NCBI GenBank assembly: GCA_050259035.1
Contig: JBLMZW010000064.1
Span: 1-21,563, forward strand
DNA from: JBLMZW01 sp050259035
GTDB taxonomy: Bacteria > Bacillota > Syntrophomonadia > Syntrophomonadales > DTU052
DNA: 21,563 bases
Reading direction: 5' to 3'
The stretch's first letter is position 1. Every line of letters starts with the position of its first letter. Below are positions 8,057 through 16,900 of this stretch, piece after piece. The position numbers were made by a program, and so were the translations under genes. The notes below the pieces were generated by a model. It did no database searches and was not told the origin of the DNA. It saw only the letters and a list, made by a program, of their open reading frames with translations.

Positions 8057-10009
8057 TTACAGGTCGAACGTATATTTTCGCTTGCGGCGAATCATGGTCA
8101 CCAGTTTAACTACTATAATAATCAGGAGCAGAACCAACACCAATAGACCTATGGCACCCCAGGTGATATAAGTGGCTCCCTTAATTAGATATATTGGATT
8201 CCATGATGCGATTGCCTGGTATCTGCCAGCCGACCGGCTATAGCTGGCAGGTATATCCGGGATACCGTTTCCGTTTTTATCCGGTTGTGCCAACAAGTAA
8301 TCAGCCAGGCATTTCCATTCCTTTAATTCTTGAATTCCCGGCTTATTGGGATTGACGTCAATGACTGTCTGTTTTAAATCCTTAATAGGATTTCCTTCCC
8401 GGTCTTTTGGTTCCGCATTAATAATGCCGTAGCTTAGAGATCCCATTTTACTGAGCATAACCATGGTCATATAGCTGGCTGATACCCGGTATAGTTTATC
8501 GGGTTGAATTTCTTCATAGCCTTGCGGTGTACTTATCTCCAACTGATAAATCCGGTCAAAAGGAATACGATTGGGATTATAACGGAATTTGACCCCGGAA
8601 AGCTGAAGATTGTAATCCGGTTTAACCGCCGCAAATACCGCCTGAGTTTCCAAACAGTTTTTTATTTCTTTACCGTAGAAGTAGCAGCTTACTAAAGGAT
8701 AGCTGGCACTCCCGTCGGGAGCCATGCCCAGAGAGAGAACCCGAAAAACATCATCCACTTTAATAGCTCCGCTGCTCAAAGAATCCCTGATCTCCCCTTG
8801 CGGTGCCACCGCCAGGTTCAAATAATCCCCGTTTTCGCCTTCGGTCTTCATTACAGCAGCCTTAATGGCATCAGCGATCATATCTCCCAGCCCGGTTTCC
8901 TCATCACTTTTGCGTCCAAATTCCAGGGTTTTCATACTATAACTAGATTCGGCCAGAGCTTGATCAAACGTTAACCCGTACTGAGACAGAAAATCACGAC
9001 TGACCAGTTCTTTGTATCCTTGAATGTCTGAAGCCACAGACTGATCTGTCGGTATTTCAGGCGAAATATCCTCCAATTGATATTTGCTTAATTGGGCTTC
9101 TCCAGACCGAATATCAAGGTCAATAATTCCCATATATTTGCCGTAGCACCCGGCCGATGCAATTATGGTTTTACCTTTAATAATCGGTTTGCTTAATGTG
9201 GTATGGGTATGGCCGCTTATTATCACGTCAATTTCAGGAACCTCTTCTGCCAGAATCTCATCTTCCGAATCTTCCTTTACCTCTCTGGTTCCCGAATGGG
9301 AGATGCAGACAATGAGGTCAACCTTTTCTTTATTCTTTAAAACATTTACCACTCGTTTCGCTGTTTCTATTTGATCCTTTACTGCAATATCGTCTCCCCA
9401 GATTAAGTCATGGGTCGCATCCTTCCCCAGAAGGCCGAATACCCCTATCTTAATTCCATTCTTTTCGATTATCGAATAATCTTTAACCGGATATTTATCC
9501 ATCGCGATTTTAAGACCGCTTTTGGTCTCCTGTCCCGGCTTGAATCCTATGTTAGAAGCTATCATTTGAGGCAGTGTTTGGCCTTTGCCTTGACTATTAT
9601 TTAGCGCCGCCGCCAGTCCGGGAGAATCAAAATCAAATTCATGGTTGCCAAAGGTTGTGGCATCATATCCCATTTTGCCCATCAAGCCAAGTTCTACCGG
9701 CTCTCGGGTAAATAGAGTATGGAAAAGAGTTCCCATACTAAAATCACCGGCGTCCACAACTAAGACTCCTCCCGGGTTCTTGCTTTTTTCTCTTTGAATG
9801 ACCGAGGCCAACCGGGCAAAGCCGCCCCTCTCTTCTTCTTTCCCCTGTGAATTAATGTCGGGATAAGGTTGGAGATGCGAATGGAGATCGTGGGTAAATA
9901 AGATGGTAAGATGCTGACTTTCTGCCGCGCCAGTCCCGGGCTGTACCAGACATCCCAACACCAGCACAAAAACCAGAAAAACAATTAGTTTCAAATATCC
10001 CCGGGCCAA
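8057..10009 (-). CDS. Membrane-anchored 5'-nucleotidase / UshA-family metallophosphoesterase
   Basis: A 650-residue exported enzyme. An N-terminal signal or anchor segment (about 7-24) is followed by the calcineurin-like catalytic domain: FTHDLHSHL (Asp41, His43), DAGD (Asp86, Asp89), GNHEFD (Asn122, His123), ISHSG (His238) and SGHTHT (His267, His269). This is the full two-metal set of the UshA/CD73 family. The C-terminal substrate-binding 5'-nucleotidase domain spans about 340-560 and is followed by DKNGNGIPD, a single EF-hand-like calcium loop. A last membrane helix (about 613-636) with RRKRK after it leaves the enzyme outside the cell. It probably releases phosphate and nucleosides from nucleotides or related esters. 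VLGC at 17-20 resembles a lipobox, though Leu at -2 is unusual. The TTG start has GGAAGGAGG 7 nt upstream, a very strong site. It appears to be a single-gene unit. Confidence 0.92.
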   Translation of the reverse strand: MARGYLKLIVFLVFVLVLGCLVQPGTGAAESQHLTILFTHDLHSHLQPYPDINSQGKEEERGGFARLASVIQREKSKNPGGVLVVDAGDFSMGTLFHTLFTREPVELGLMGKMGYDATTFGNHEFDFDSPGLAAALNNSQGKGQTLPQMIASNIGFKPGQETKSGLKIAMDKYPVKDYSIIEKNGIKIGVFGLLGKDATHDLIWGDDIAVKDQIETAKRVVNVLKNKEKVDLIVCISHSGTREVKEDSEDEILAEEVPEIDVIISGHTHTTLSKPIIKGKTIIASAGCYGKYMGIIDLDIRSGEAQLSKYQLEDISPEIPTDQSVASDIQGYKELVSRDFLSQYGLTFDQALAESSYSMKTLEFGRKSDEETGLGDMIADAIKAAVMKTEGENGDYLNLAVAPQGEIRDSLSSGAIKVDDVFRVLSLGMAPDGSASYPLVSCYFYGKEIKNCLETQAVFAAVKPDYNLQLSGVKFRYNPNRIPFDRIYQLEISTPQGYEEIQPDKLYRVSASYMTMVMLSKMGSLSYGIINAEPKDREGNPIKDLKQTVIDVNPNKPGIQELKEWKCLADYLLAQPDKNGNGIPDIPASYSRSAGRYQAIASWNPIYLIKGATYITWGAIGLLVLVLLLIIIVVKLVTMIRRKRKYTFDL

Positions 10010-10301
10010 ATCGTATCCTCCTTCCGAAATTGATGAATTAGTTCGTTTCTACTAACTACTATTCAAATTACCGAAAACATAATCATTTCTTTTATTCGGT
10101 AGCGTCTGGATATTCTCCTTCCTTGGTCCTATTTGTCTAATGTGGGGACTCCGCCCATAAGTATTATAAGAATGGTCCTTTACCACACAATGGCTTTCAA
10201 TTCCGTTGCTGGAAACTAATGTGTAACGCTGGTTATCTCCTCCACATAGTATATAAATGTCCATCCAGTTATTTAATAATTGCCGAAAGGGGGCTTAACA
10301 T
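10010..10301. other. Divergent intergenic region with one weak minus-strand ORF
   Basis: This 292-nt gap separates two genes read outwards and must hold both promoters, but I see no convincing -35/-10 pair. On the minus strand an ATG at 10264 opens a 70-codon frame to a TAG at 10052 (starts MDIYILCGGDNQRYT). It has no clear ribosome binding site at a normal distance, an A+T-rich third position much like non-coding DNA, and no motif I recognise. I do not call it a gene, though it cannot be excluded. Confidence 0.4.
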
Positions 10302-10733
10302 TTGAGTGTAAAAAGAAGATGGTCAGCAAAAGCGGCGGCTTCGACAATCGGAAGTTCCTTTAAGCTAAGCGGTGATGTAGGAGGGGAAATGGACTTCTTT
10401 GTCGACCCGGGCGCAACCAGAAGATTACAGGTCATCGGCCTATCACTGCCTGCAAATTCCAGCCTTATAGTCAGGCGAGCCCGGTTCTTTTTCAACGACC
10501 CGGAAATCTTTCTCAGGGTATCAGTCTTAAACATAGAAACAACTGAAATCCGGCATTGGTTGGCCCCAACCAGTGCTGGTGAAGTAGTTCCTAATATAGT
10601 CCTGCTTAATACCACCCGAGCTCGGAATATTTACGTGGCTATCGCCGGCACCAATGTCAGAACCACCGGATCATCCCTTTTTAGGCCTGATGATGGCTGG
10701 TGGGTTAAATTCTCAATCGTTTCCAGAAGTTAA
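10302..10733 (+). CDS. Unrecognised 143-residue protein
   Basis: I do not recognise this protein. It has a basic N-terminus (MSVKRRW), no signal peptide or membrane helix, and no cysteine. Alternating hydrophobic patterns throughout, with many Val, Ile, Leu and Phe residues spaced in twos and ending WWVKFSIVSR, suggest a compact all-beta fold such as a jelly roll; that is inference from composition. The TTG start is preceded by GAAAGGGGG, a plausible ribosome binding site, and GTG at 10306 is followed at once by a stop. It stands alone between divergent and convergent neighbours and ends 17 nt before a strong terminator, so it looks like a genuine single-gene unit. Structural, surface or spore-associated roles are possible, but nothing in the sequence decides. 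Confidence 0.7.
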   Translation: MSVKRRWSAKAAASTIGSSFKLSGDVGGEMDFFVDPGATRRLQVIGLSLPANSSLIVRRARFFFNDPEIFLRVSVLNIETTEIRHWLAPTSAGEVVPNIVLLNTTRARNIYVAIAGTNVRTTGSSLFRPDDGWWVKFSIVSRS

Positions 10734-10749
10734 ATCGGGCATAAATAAT

Positions 10750-10782
10750 AGGCAGCGGTTTGGCAACTGCTGCCTGCTTTTT
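10750..10782 (+). terminator. Rho-independent terminator after the unrecognised small gene
   Basis: GGCAGC-G-GTT pairs with AAC-T-GCTGCC around a TGGC loop (10751-10774), followed by TGC and five T residues. It lies 17 nt after the stop. On the opposite strand the same hairpin is followed by TATTATTTAT, so it might weakly end the convergent protease transcript too. Confidence 0.88.
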
Positions 10783-10809
10783 GCGCGAGATGTTTAACCC
10801 CTTCTTAGA

Positions 10810-11760
10810 CTAGCAGACACAGGGTTTCCTTAATTTAACGTGCAATAATTCCAGAACTTCATGGATAGGATTAATGAAAGTATAGCGGTCAGATCCTGCA
10901 AATAGCAGCCCCACCGCATGATTATGTTCACTTACTACCAGAGAACCACTATCCCCACCCTTGTCAAAAACATCGGCAACGATCTGATGTTTAAATTTTA
11001 AAATTCGTCCGTCATAATCTACCGAGATTATTGCATTGGTGGCTCGAATACGGCTGTGGGTCAGCCCGGTTGTGCGGCCGGACTTTTTAACCTCCATTCC
11101 CAGCCTGGCATGGGTGGCCTCTTTTACAGTTCCAATGCCCAGAATATATGGGACCACCAAACCCCGTCTCAGAGGCCTGGCTACTGCGGCATCAACTACG
11201 TTGTAGGACTTCTCTTTCAGGGGAACAAATCGATAAAGCCTGGCTATAGTATCGTTTTTAATGGTCCCTCCGTCCAGGGGCCCCGGCTGCAGGATGGGGT
11301 CGCCGATTTTAGCCCGGTGGTCATGACCATTGGTTGAATTGGCCAGTACATGATTATTGGATAAGATTAACCGTTTGCCGGTATGTTTATCGTAAACTAC
11401 TGTACCCAGTGTACCCGCGGTTATCTTATAGTGTCCAATGCTTACCCCCCCCGGTGCGGGACGCCAACGAGATTTACGTGATTTATCAGCTCCCCGGGTA
11501 TCTGATACCAAACTTGTTTGGGCCTCGCGGGCCTTTATCTGTCCTACCTCGATTACATCGCTCACCTTGCCTCCCAGTTGCTTTGGCACCACATGGGTAT
11601 GGGCCAACTGGCTCTCGGGTACCTTCTGGCTAACCATAACTACTATAGCTTCTTCACCGGTTAGCTGCCCGGCTCTCTCCTTTAAGCCATAGCCGACTCC
11701 GACCACATGGGGAAGAGATAAAATCTGATCAATAGTATCTTTATCAAGGTATTTATCCAT
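10810..11760 (-). CDS. Trypsin-like (chymotrypsin-fold) serine protease without signal peptide
   Basis: A 316-residue protein with a visible catalytic triad: His137 in LSNNHVLA, Asp190 in NVVDAAVA and Ser271 in GGDSGSLV. The fold should span about residues 105-305. The first 75 residues (VVGVGYGLKERAGQ through VSDVIEVG) form a separate small domain often found in front of such bacterial proteases. There is no signal peptide, membrane helix or PDZ domain, so it differs from HtrA and appears cytoplasmic or released by another route. It ends in CVC. The ATG at 11760 is chosen because GGGGG lies 7 nt before it; a TTG at 11781 is in frame but has no ribosome binding site. That GGGGG is the 3' arm of a terminator-like hairpin, so the initiation site may be structurally masked. 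The substrate is unknown. Confidence 0.85.
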   Translation of the reverse strand: MDKYLDKDTIDQILSLPHVVGVGYGLKERAGQLTGEEAIVVMVSQKVPESQLAHTHVVPKQLGGKVSDVIEVGQIKAREAQTSLVSDTRGADKSRKSRWRPAPGGVSIGHYKITAGTLGTVVYDKHTGKRLILSNNHVLANSTNGHDHRAKIGDPILQPGPLDGGTIKNDTIARLYRFVPLKEKSYNVVDAAVARPLRRGLVVPYILGIGTVKEATHARLGMEVKKSGRTTGLTHSRIRATNAIISVDYDGRILKFKHQIVADVFDKGGDSGSLVVSEHNHAVGLLFAGSDRYTFINPIHEVLELLHVKLRKPCVC

Positions 11761-11812
11761 AAAAAAACCCCCACTTTCCAAATTATGCTACATTATATGG
11801 AAAACAGGGGGG
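11761..11812 (-). terminator. Terminator-like hairpin between bipA and the protease gene
   Basis: On the minus strand CCCCC (11812 side), T-rich bases and CC pair with GG, AAA and GGGGG (11768-11772), leaving a small symmetric internal loop, a one-base bulge and a 19-nt loop, then seven T residues at 11767-11761. It starts about 30 nt after the bipA stop, as expected of its terminator. The T-run abuts the ATG of the protease gene, and the GGGGG arm is that gene's only ribosome binding site. A TATAAT lies in the loop. Confidence 0.65.
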
Positions 11813-11842
11813 CGTTGTGATGGTCTTCCTATTCAGCTTCTT

Positions 11843-13630
11843 TTATGCGCCTGTCATACCCGCCTTGCGCATTCGAATAGTTAAAGGAGTTACCTCCATC
11901 AACTCATCATCATCGATGAATTCCAGACACTGTTCCAGGCTCATGGCCCTTGGAGGGGTCAGCTTAACCGCGATATCGGAAGTTGAACTGCGGATATTGG
12001 TCAAATGCTTCTTTTTACATACATTCACAACCAGATCACCAGGGCGAGCATGTTCTCCCACTACCATCCCGCGATACACCGGAATACCAGGCCCAATAAA
12101 CAGGTCACCTCGTTCCTGAGCATTTTCCAGGCCATAACCGGTAGTATCCCCCGCCTCATGAGCCACCAGGGAACCACGCGTTCGAACGTTTATTTCACCG
12201 CGATGCGGCGCATATCCATGAAAACGATGATGAAGGATTCCTGTTCCCTTGGTATCGGTTAGAAACTCAGACCTGAAGCCAAACAGTCCTCGGGTAGGCC
12301 CTCTGAATTCCAACACCACACTCCCATCAGGTCGGTTTTCCATGTTAACCAGTTCGCACTTCCGCGAGCCAAGCTTTTCCATTACTATACCTACATAATC
12401 ATCTGGAACCTCAATAAATATCTCTTCCACCGGTTCACAGCGTTCACCGTCGATATCCTTTTCAATAACCTGGGGTCTCGAAACCTCAAACTCGTACCCC
12501 TCCCGCCGCATGGTCTCAATTAAAATGGAGAGATGCAGTTCCCCTCTTCCGGCCACCTGAAAAGTATCCGGGCTATCAGTCTCCGAAACCCTAAGACTGA
12601 CATCTGATTCAAGTTCCCGCATCAAGCGCTCACTTAATTTCCGCGAAGTGACATAACTTCCCTCTCGCCCGGCCAGGGGACTCTTGTTAACCTGAAACGA
12701 CACTGCAACCGTGGGCTCATCAATTCGAACGAAATTCAAAGGACAAGGGTTGTCCGGGTCGCAAATCGTATCCCCAACATTAAAATCATCAATACCGGCC
12801 AGAACTACAATGTTCCCCGTCTCCGCTTTTTCCGCCGCTACTTTTTTCAGGCCTTCGAATATATATAGTCCCGATACTCGCTGACGGCGCCCCGTTCCTT
12901 CCGGCCAGGCTACAACCACATCCTGTTTATTTAAAACCGCTCCATTACTTATACGCCCTACTGCCTGGGTCCCAATATAAGGATCATGGTCAATCATGGT
13001 AATACCAATTTGTAAGCTCCCTTCCGGGTCACCCCCTGGCGAAGGAATGCGTTCTATTATCGTTTCAAACAGCGGTTTCAAACCCTCTCCCGGGGTATCA
13101 GCGTCATAGCTTGCCTGTCCGGCCCGTGCATTGGTATATACCACCGGAAAATCCAATTGCTCATCGGTAGCACCCAACTCGATAAATAAATCCAGTACCT
13201 CATCCAGAACCTCTAAAGGTCTGGCACCAGATCGATCAATTTTATTAACCACTACTACCGGCAACAAACCAGCGGCTAAAGCCTTCTTTAATACAAACCG
13301 GGTTTGGGGCATCGGTCCCTCAAAAGCATCAACCAGGAGTAAAACCCCATCCACCATCTGAACTATGCGCTCCACCTCGCCCCCAAAATCAGCATGTCCG
13401 GGGGTATCAACAATATTAAACCGATAATCTTTGTAAAACACCGCAGTGTTTTTGGCCATTATGGTAATTCCACGTTCCCGCTCCAGGTCATTCCGATCCA
13501 ATACCCGATCTTCAATCACCTGCTTCTCGTGGAAAACGCCGCTTTGCTTAAGCATCCCATCTACCAGAGTTGTCTTGCCATGGTCTACATGGGCAATAAT
13601 AGCCAGGTTTCTAATTCTGCATTGGTCCAT
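11843..13630 (-). CDS. typA: Ribosome-associated GTPase TypA/BipA
   Basis: A 595-residue translational GTPase, close to the usual 605-615. The G domain shows AHVDHGKT (P-loop, residues 13-20), the RGITIMAKN switch, DTPGHADF and NKIDRSGA. EF-Tu domain 2-like and EF-G domain III/V-like parts follow (GRGELHLSILIE, then the BipA-specific C-terminal domain with HRFHGYAPHRGEI, GLENAQERG and the ending MRKAGM). BipA binds the ribosome and aids 50S assembly and growth in cold or stress; it is cytoplasmic. The frame is open upstream to a TTG at 13687, but the ATG at 13630 is chosen because AAAGGAA lies about 8 nt before it and it places the P-loop at the normal distance. Two TATAAT-like -10 boxes lie 65-100 nt upstream. 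It is followed by a terminator-like hairpin. Confidence 0.96.
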   Translation of the reverse strand: MDQCRIRNLAIIAHVDHGKTTLVDGMLKQSGVFHEKQVIEDRVLDRNDLERERGITIMAKNTAVFYKDYRFNIVDTPGHADFGGEVERIVQMVDGVLLLVDAFEGPMPQTRFVLKKALAAGLLPVVVVNKIDRSGARPLEVLDEVLDLFIELGATDEQLDFPVVYTNARAGQASYDADTPGEGLKPLFETIIERIPSPGGDPEGSLQIGITMIDHDPYIGTQAVGRISNGAVLNKQDVVVAWPEGTGRRQRVSGLYIFEGLKKVAAEKAETGNIVVLAGIDDFNVGDTICDPDNPCPLNFVRIDEPTVAVSFQVNKSPLAGREGSYVTSRKLSERLMRELESDVSLRVSETDSPDTFQVAGRGELHLSILIETMRREGYEFEVSRPQVIEKDIDGERCEPVEEIFIEVPDDYVGIVMEKLGSRKCELVNMENRPDGSVVLEFRGPTRGLFGFRSEFLTDTKGTGILHHRFHGYAPHRGEINVRTRGSLVAHEAGDTTGYGLENAQERGDLFIGPGIPVYRGMVVGEHARPGDLVVNVCKKKHLTNIRSSTSDIAVKLTPPRAMSLEQCLEFIDDDELMEVTPLTIRMRKAGMTGA

Positions 13631-13694
13631 TAGGAGGTTCCTTTCTATTAGAAAATAACGTTGCACTGACTGATTCAAAGATGACAACTAATTG

Positions 13695-13733
13695 ATTATA
13701 CCAGTAATCAGTCTCATTACGGATAAAATTATA
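13695..13733 (-). promoter_or_regulatory. Candidate promoter(s) for typA/bipA
   Basis: On the minus strand TGGTATAAT (hexamer at 13700-13695) is an extended -10 element, and a second TATAAT lies at 13733-13728. Neither has a good TTGACA 17 bp upstream; extended -10 promoters can work without one. The first would give a leader of about 55-60 nt before the ATG at 13630. The rest of the 349-nt gap to the kinase gene (to 13979) shows no further clear signal apart from a weak 50-codon ORF that I rejected. Confidence 0.4.
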
Positions 13734-13979
13734 CCCAAAAGCCAGGTGATTGTTTCAATATACATTTATTAAGATTGATACTTTTAATGAAAACAAGGAG
13801 TTCAGTACAGAATTTTTGTCCATCCTTCCTAAGTGACATAGTAAGAACAAAACCGACTGATAAAGGTGAAAAAATATCATTTCGCCACAATCCGACATTT
13901 TCTCTAAAGGAAATCGCGGCTTCATATCAGAATTCCTAAATACTATGTCGATTTATATCAGTTTATGGAGCAGCTTACG

Positions 13980-16900
13980 ATGGTTGAAAAGCAGGAGGAT
14001 TGGACTGTCTCAGAAGATATATTGGATTTATTTACTGACGGTTTTATTATTCTGGATTGCGATTGGCGTTTTACGTTTATTAATAAAACCGCTGGACGAT
14101 ATTTCCCTGTACCCAGAGAAGAACTCCTGGGGCAGGTTATCTGGGATACTTTTCCCTCGTTAATAAATACTACCGTATATACTGGTCTTCACAGTCCTCG
14201 TATCCATCAGATGCCCACTCATTTTACATTGGATACGATTAATGGAGTAAGTTTTGATATTTCTACTAAGCCTGAGAAATCAAGTCTTATGGTTTGCTTT
14301 CACGAGAATACCGGCTGCCAACATCCGGAGGAAATTTCGTCACAAACCATTAGAACGCTTTTACCGGTTTTTCATCAAAACCCCATACCTATGGTGATAT
14401 GTCGAGCCAGTGATTATGTAATAATTGAGGTCAATGAAAATCTTTGCTCGAATACGGAATACAGTCGAATAGAGCTGGTTGGCAAGACTCCTCAAACCAT
14501 TGGTATTTTTCCTAATCTAGACAGGTTGAATTGCGCTCTTAAGAGTCTGGCCAGCGGATCTCCATTACGCGATCATGAGGCCATCTATATAACAAAATTA
14601 GGATTACAACGTACTGTTTTGATTTCCGCCAGTAAGGTTTTTCTTACCGAGCCCTGCTTCTTATTCACTATCATAGATATTACCGACCGCAAAATCTTGG
14701 AGAAAAGGTACCGCGATAGTAAGGAGCTTTTCGAGACATCTATTGAAAGCCTGGTCAGTTGTTTCACAATTTTAACCGCCAGGCGAAATCCGGTTGGAAA
14801 GATAATTGATCTAGAAATTCAGTACTGTAATCAAGCCGCAGTCTCCAGTATTGGAAAAGACAGAAATTCTGTTCCCCGTCTCCTATCCGAACTAATCCCC
14901 GGTCTTTTAGATCTAAAAATTTTCGCTATGTACTGTGACGTTATTAATACCGGTCGTCCGTTAATGCTGGAGTCTTTTCCTTATGATACTAATGTTTGGG
15001 TTGAAAAAGGCGGAGCGTTTGATTTGCAGGCCGTAAAGTTAGGCGACGGTCTGGTAATATCCTGGAGCGATGTTTCGGCCCGCTATCAGGCGGAAAAATC
15101 CTTGCGTACTTCTGAGGACCGGTTTTCTAAGACCTTCCACTGGAGTCCCGTCGCGATGGTCATTGTTCGGTTATCCGACCTGAAAGTTCTCGATATTAAT
15201 GAACAGTGTATCGCGTTAACCGGTTATTCCTACGAAGAACTGGCCATTAAGAATGGGCCCGGGGCCGAGTTGTTGACTAAAATGCACGGGGTAGTCGAAA
15301 TGCTTCCCAGCATGAAGGAGGGGCTCTCCTATAAGGAGTTGGACGTGGAATTCCAAACCAAATCCGGAAGCCAACGGATAGCCCGGGCTTCAATTGCAAC
15401 CCTTATTATAGAAGAAGAACTCTGTGCTCTTTTAACTTTTCAAGACATAACCGAGCAAAAGGCCTCTGAGGAACGTTTCTGGAAGGCTTTCCAATTAAGT
15501 CCGGTAGCCATGGCTATCGCGCGCGCATCAGACAGTACCTGCATTGATGTCAATCAGCGAGCTTTAGAATTAAGCGGCTACACCAGAGAAGAGGTTATGG
15601 GCCGCAGCCCGGGTGATTTAGGCTTATATCTGAGTGACGAGCTGCGCCTTAAACTTCTTAATAGGGTAGCGAATCATCAATCGATTCACGATGTAGAAAC
15701 CTGTTTTCGGGTTAAGAACGGCAAAGAGTATGTGAGCATATTTTCCGTTGAGTTAATTTCTCTTGGCGGTGAACTCTGCCTTCTGGCAGCATTTCAGGAC
15801 ATTACCGAGCGAAAGCAGCTTGAGGATAAACTGCGTTCCAGTAAAGAACGTTTTGAGACCTCGATCGAAAATCTGGTTGATTGTTTCGTTATTCTTTCTG
15901 CTTTACGTAATAATACCGGGGAAATAACTGATTTTAGACTCGATTATATCAATCAGGCTGCGTGTCAGTATTTACACGCCAAGAAGGAGATGGTTAGTCA
16001 CAGCCTCAGCGAATTAATCGGCGGGTTTATTAACGATAAATTTTTCCATCAGTGCTGCCAGGTGGTTGACACCGGCCAGGCGTTTATCGCGGAGTCCTGG
16101 AGTTATGCTAACCCGCTAGAGCCATACGTTTCCGGTATCTATGATGTTCAGGCCACCAGGTTAGACGATGGCCTGGTTATCTCCTGGCGTGATGTTTCAG
16201 GAAGAGAAGAAGCAGCAGAAGCCTTGCGGGCTTCGGAAGAACGTTTTTATAAAGCATTTCATAAAAGCCCTCTATCCATGTCAATTGCACGAAATTCAGA
16301 TGGCGTTTATCTTGATGTTAACGAACAATGGTCTGCGGTTACCGGTTACTCCCGCGAAGAAGCCATTGGTAAAAATGCCGGGGATTTTAACCTATATAGG
16401 AATTTGGAAAGAATTGATATGCTTGAGATGTATATGAAGACGGGCCAAGAAATTCGCGATGTTGAAATAGAATTCCGGGTTAAATCAAATGCTATTCGTA
16501 CAGTAAGCCTCTCAATCGAACAGATTACATTAAACGGCGAATCCTGTCGCCTGAACGTTTTCAAGGATATTACTAAAAGCAAGGAATTAGAGCAAAACCT
16601 GGCTCGCCTGGACCGGCTGAATTTAGTGGGAGAAACCGCGGCCAGTATGGGCCATGAAATTAGAAATCCAATAACCATAGTGCGCGGGTTTTTACAGCTC
16701 TTTTTGGAGGATTCGAAAATACAGGAACATCATAATGAAATTGAATTAATGATTGAGGAACTGGATCGCAGCAGCAATATTATTAGCGAATTTCTGCTGT
16801 TGGCTAAAAACAAAGCTATAGAGCTTAAGCATCAAGATCTTAATATGGCTATTATTGCCCTAAATCCTTTAATCAGGGCTGATGCAGCATCTCGCGATAT

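Noticed and set aside
10052..10264. A 70-codon minus-strand ORF in the divergent gap upstream of the nucleotidase gene
   Set aside because: No ribosome binding site at a normal distance and no recognisable motif. It would also lie in the region that must hold the promoters of both flanking genes.
13787..13939. A 50-codon plus-strand ORF (starts MKTRSSVQNF) between bipA and the multi-PAS kinase
   Set aside because: No ribosome binding site precedes its ATG, the composition looks random, and no motif is seen; an ORF of this length is expected by chance in AT-rich DNA.
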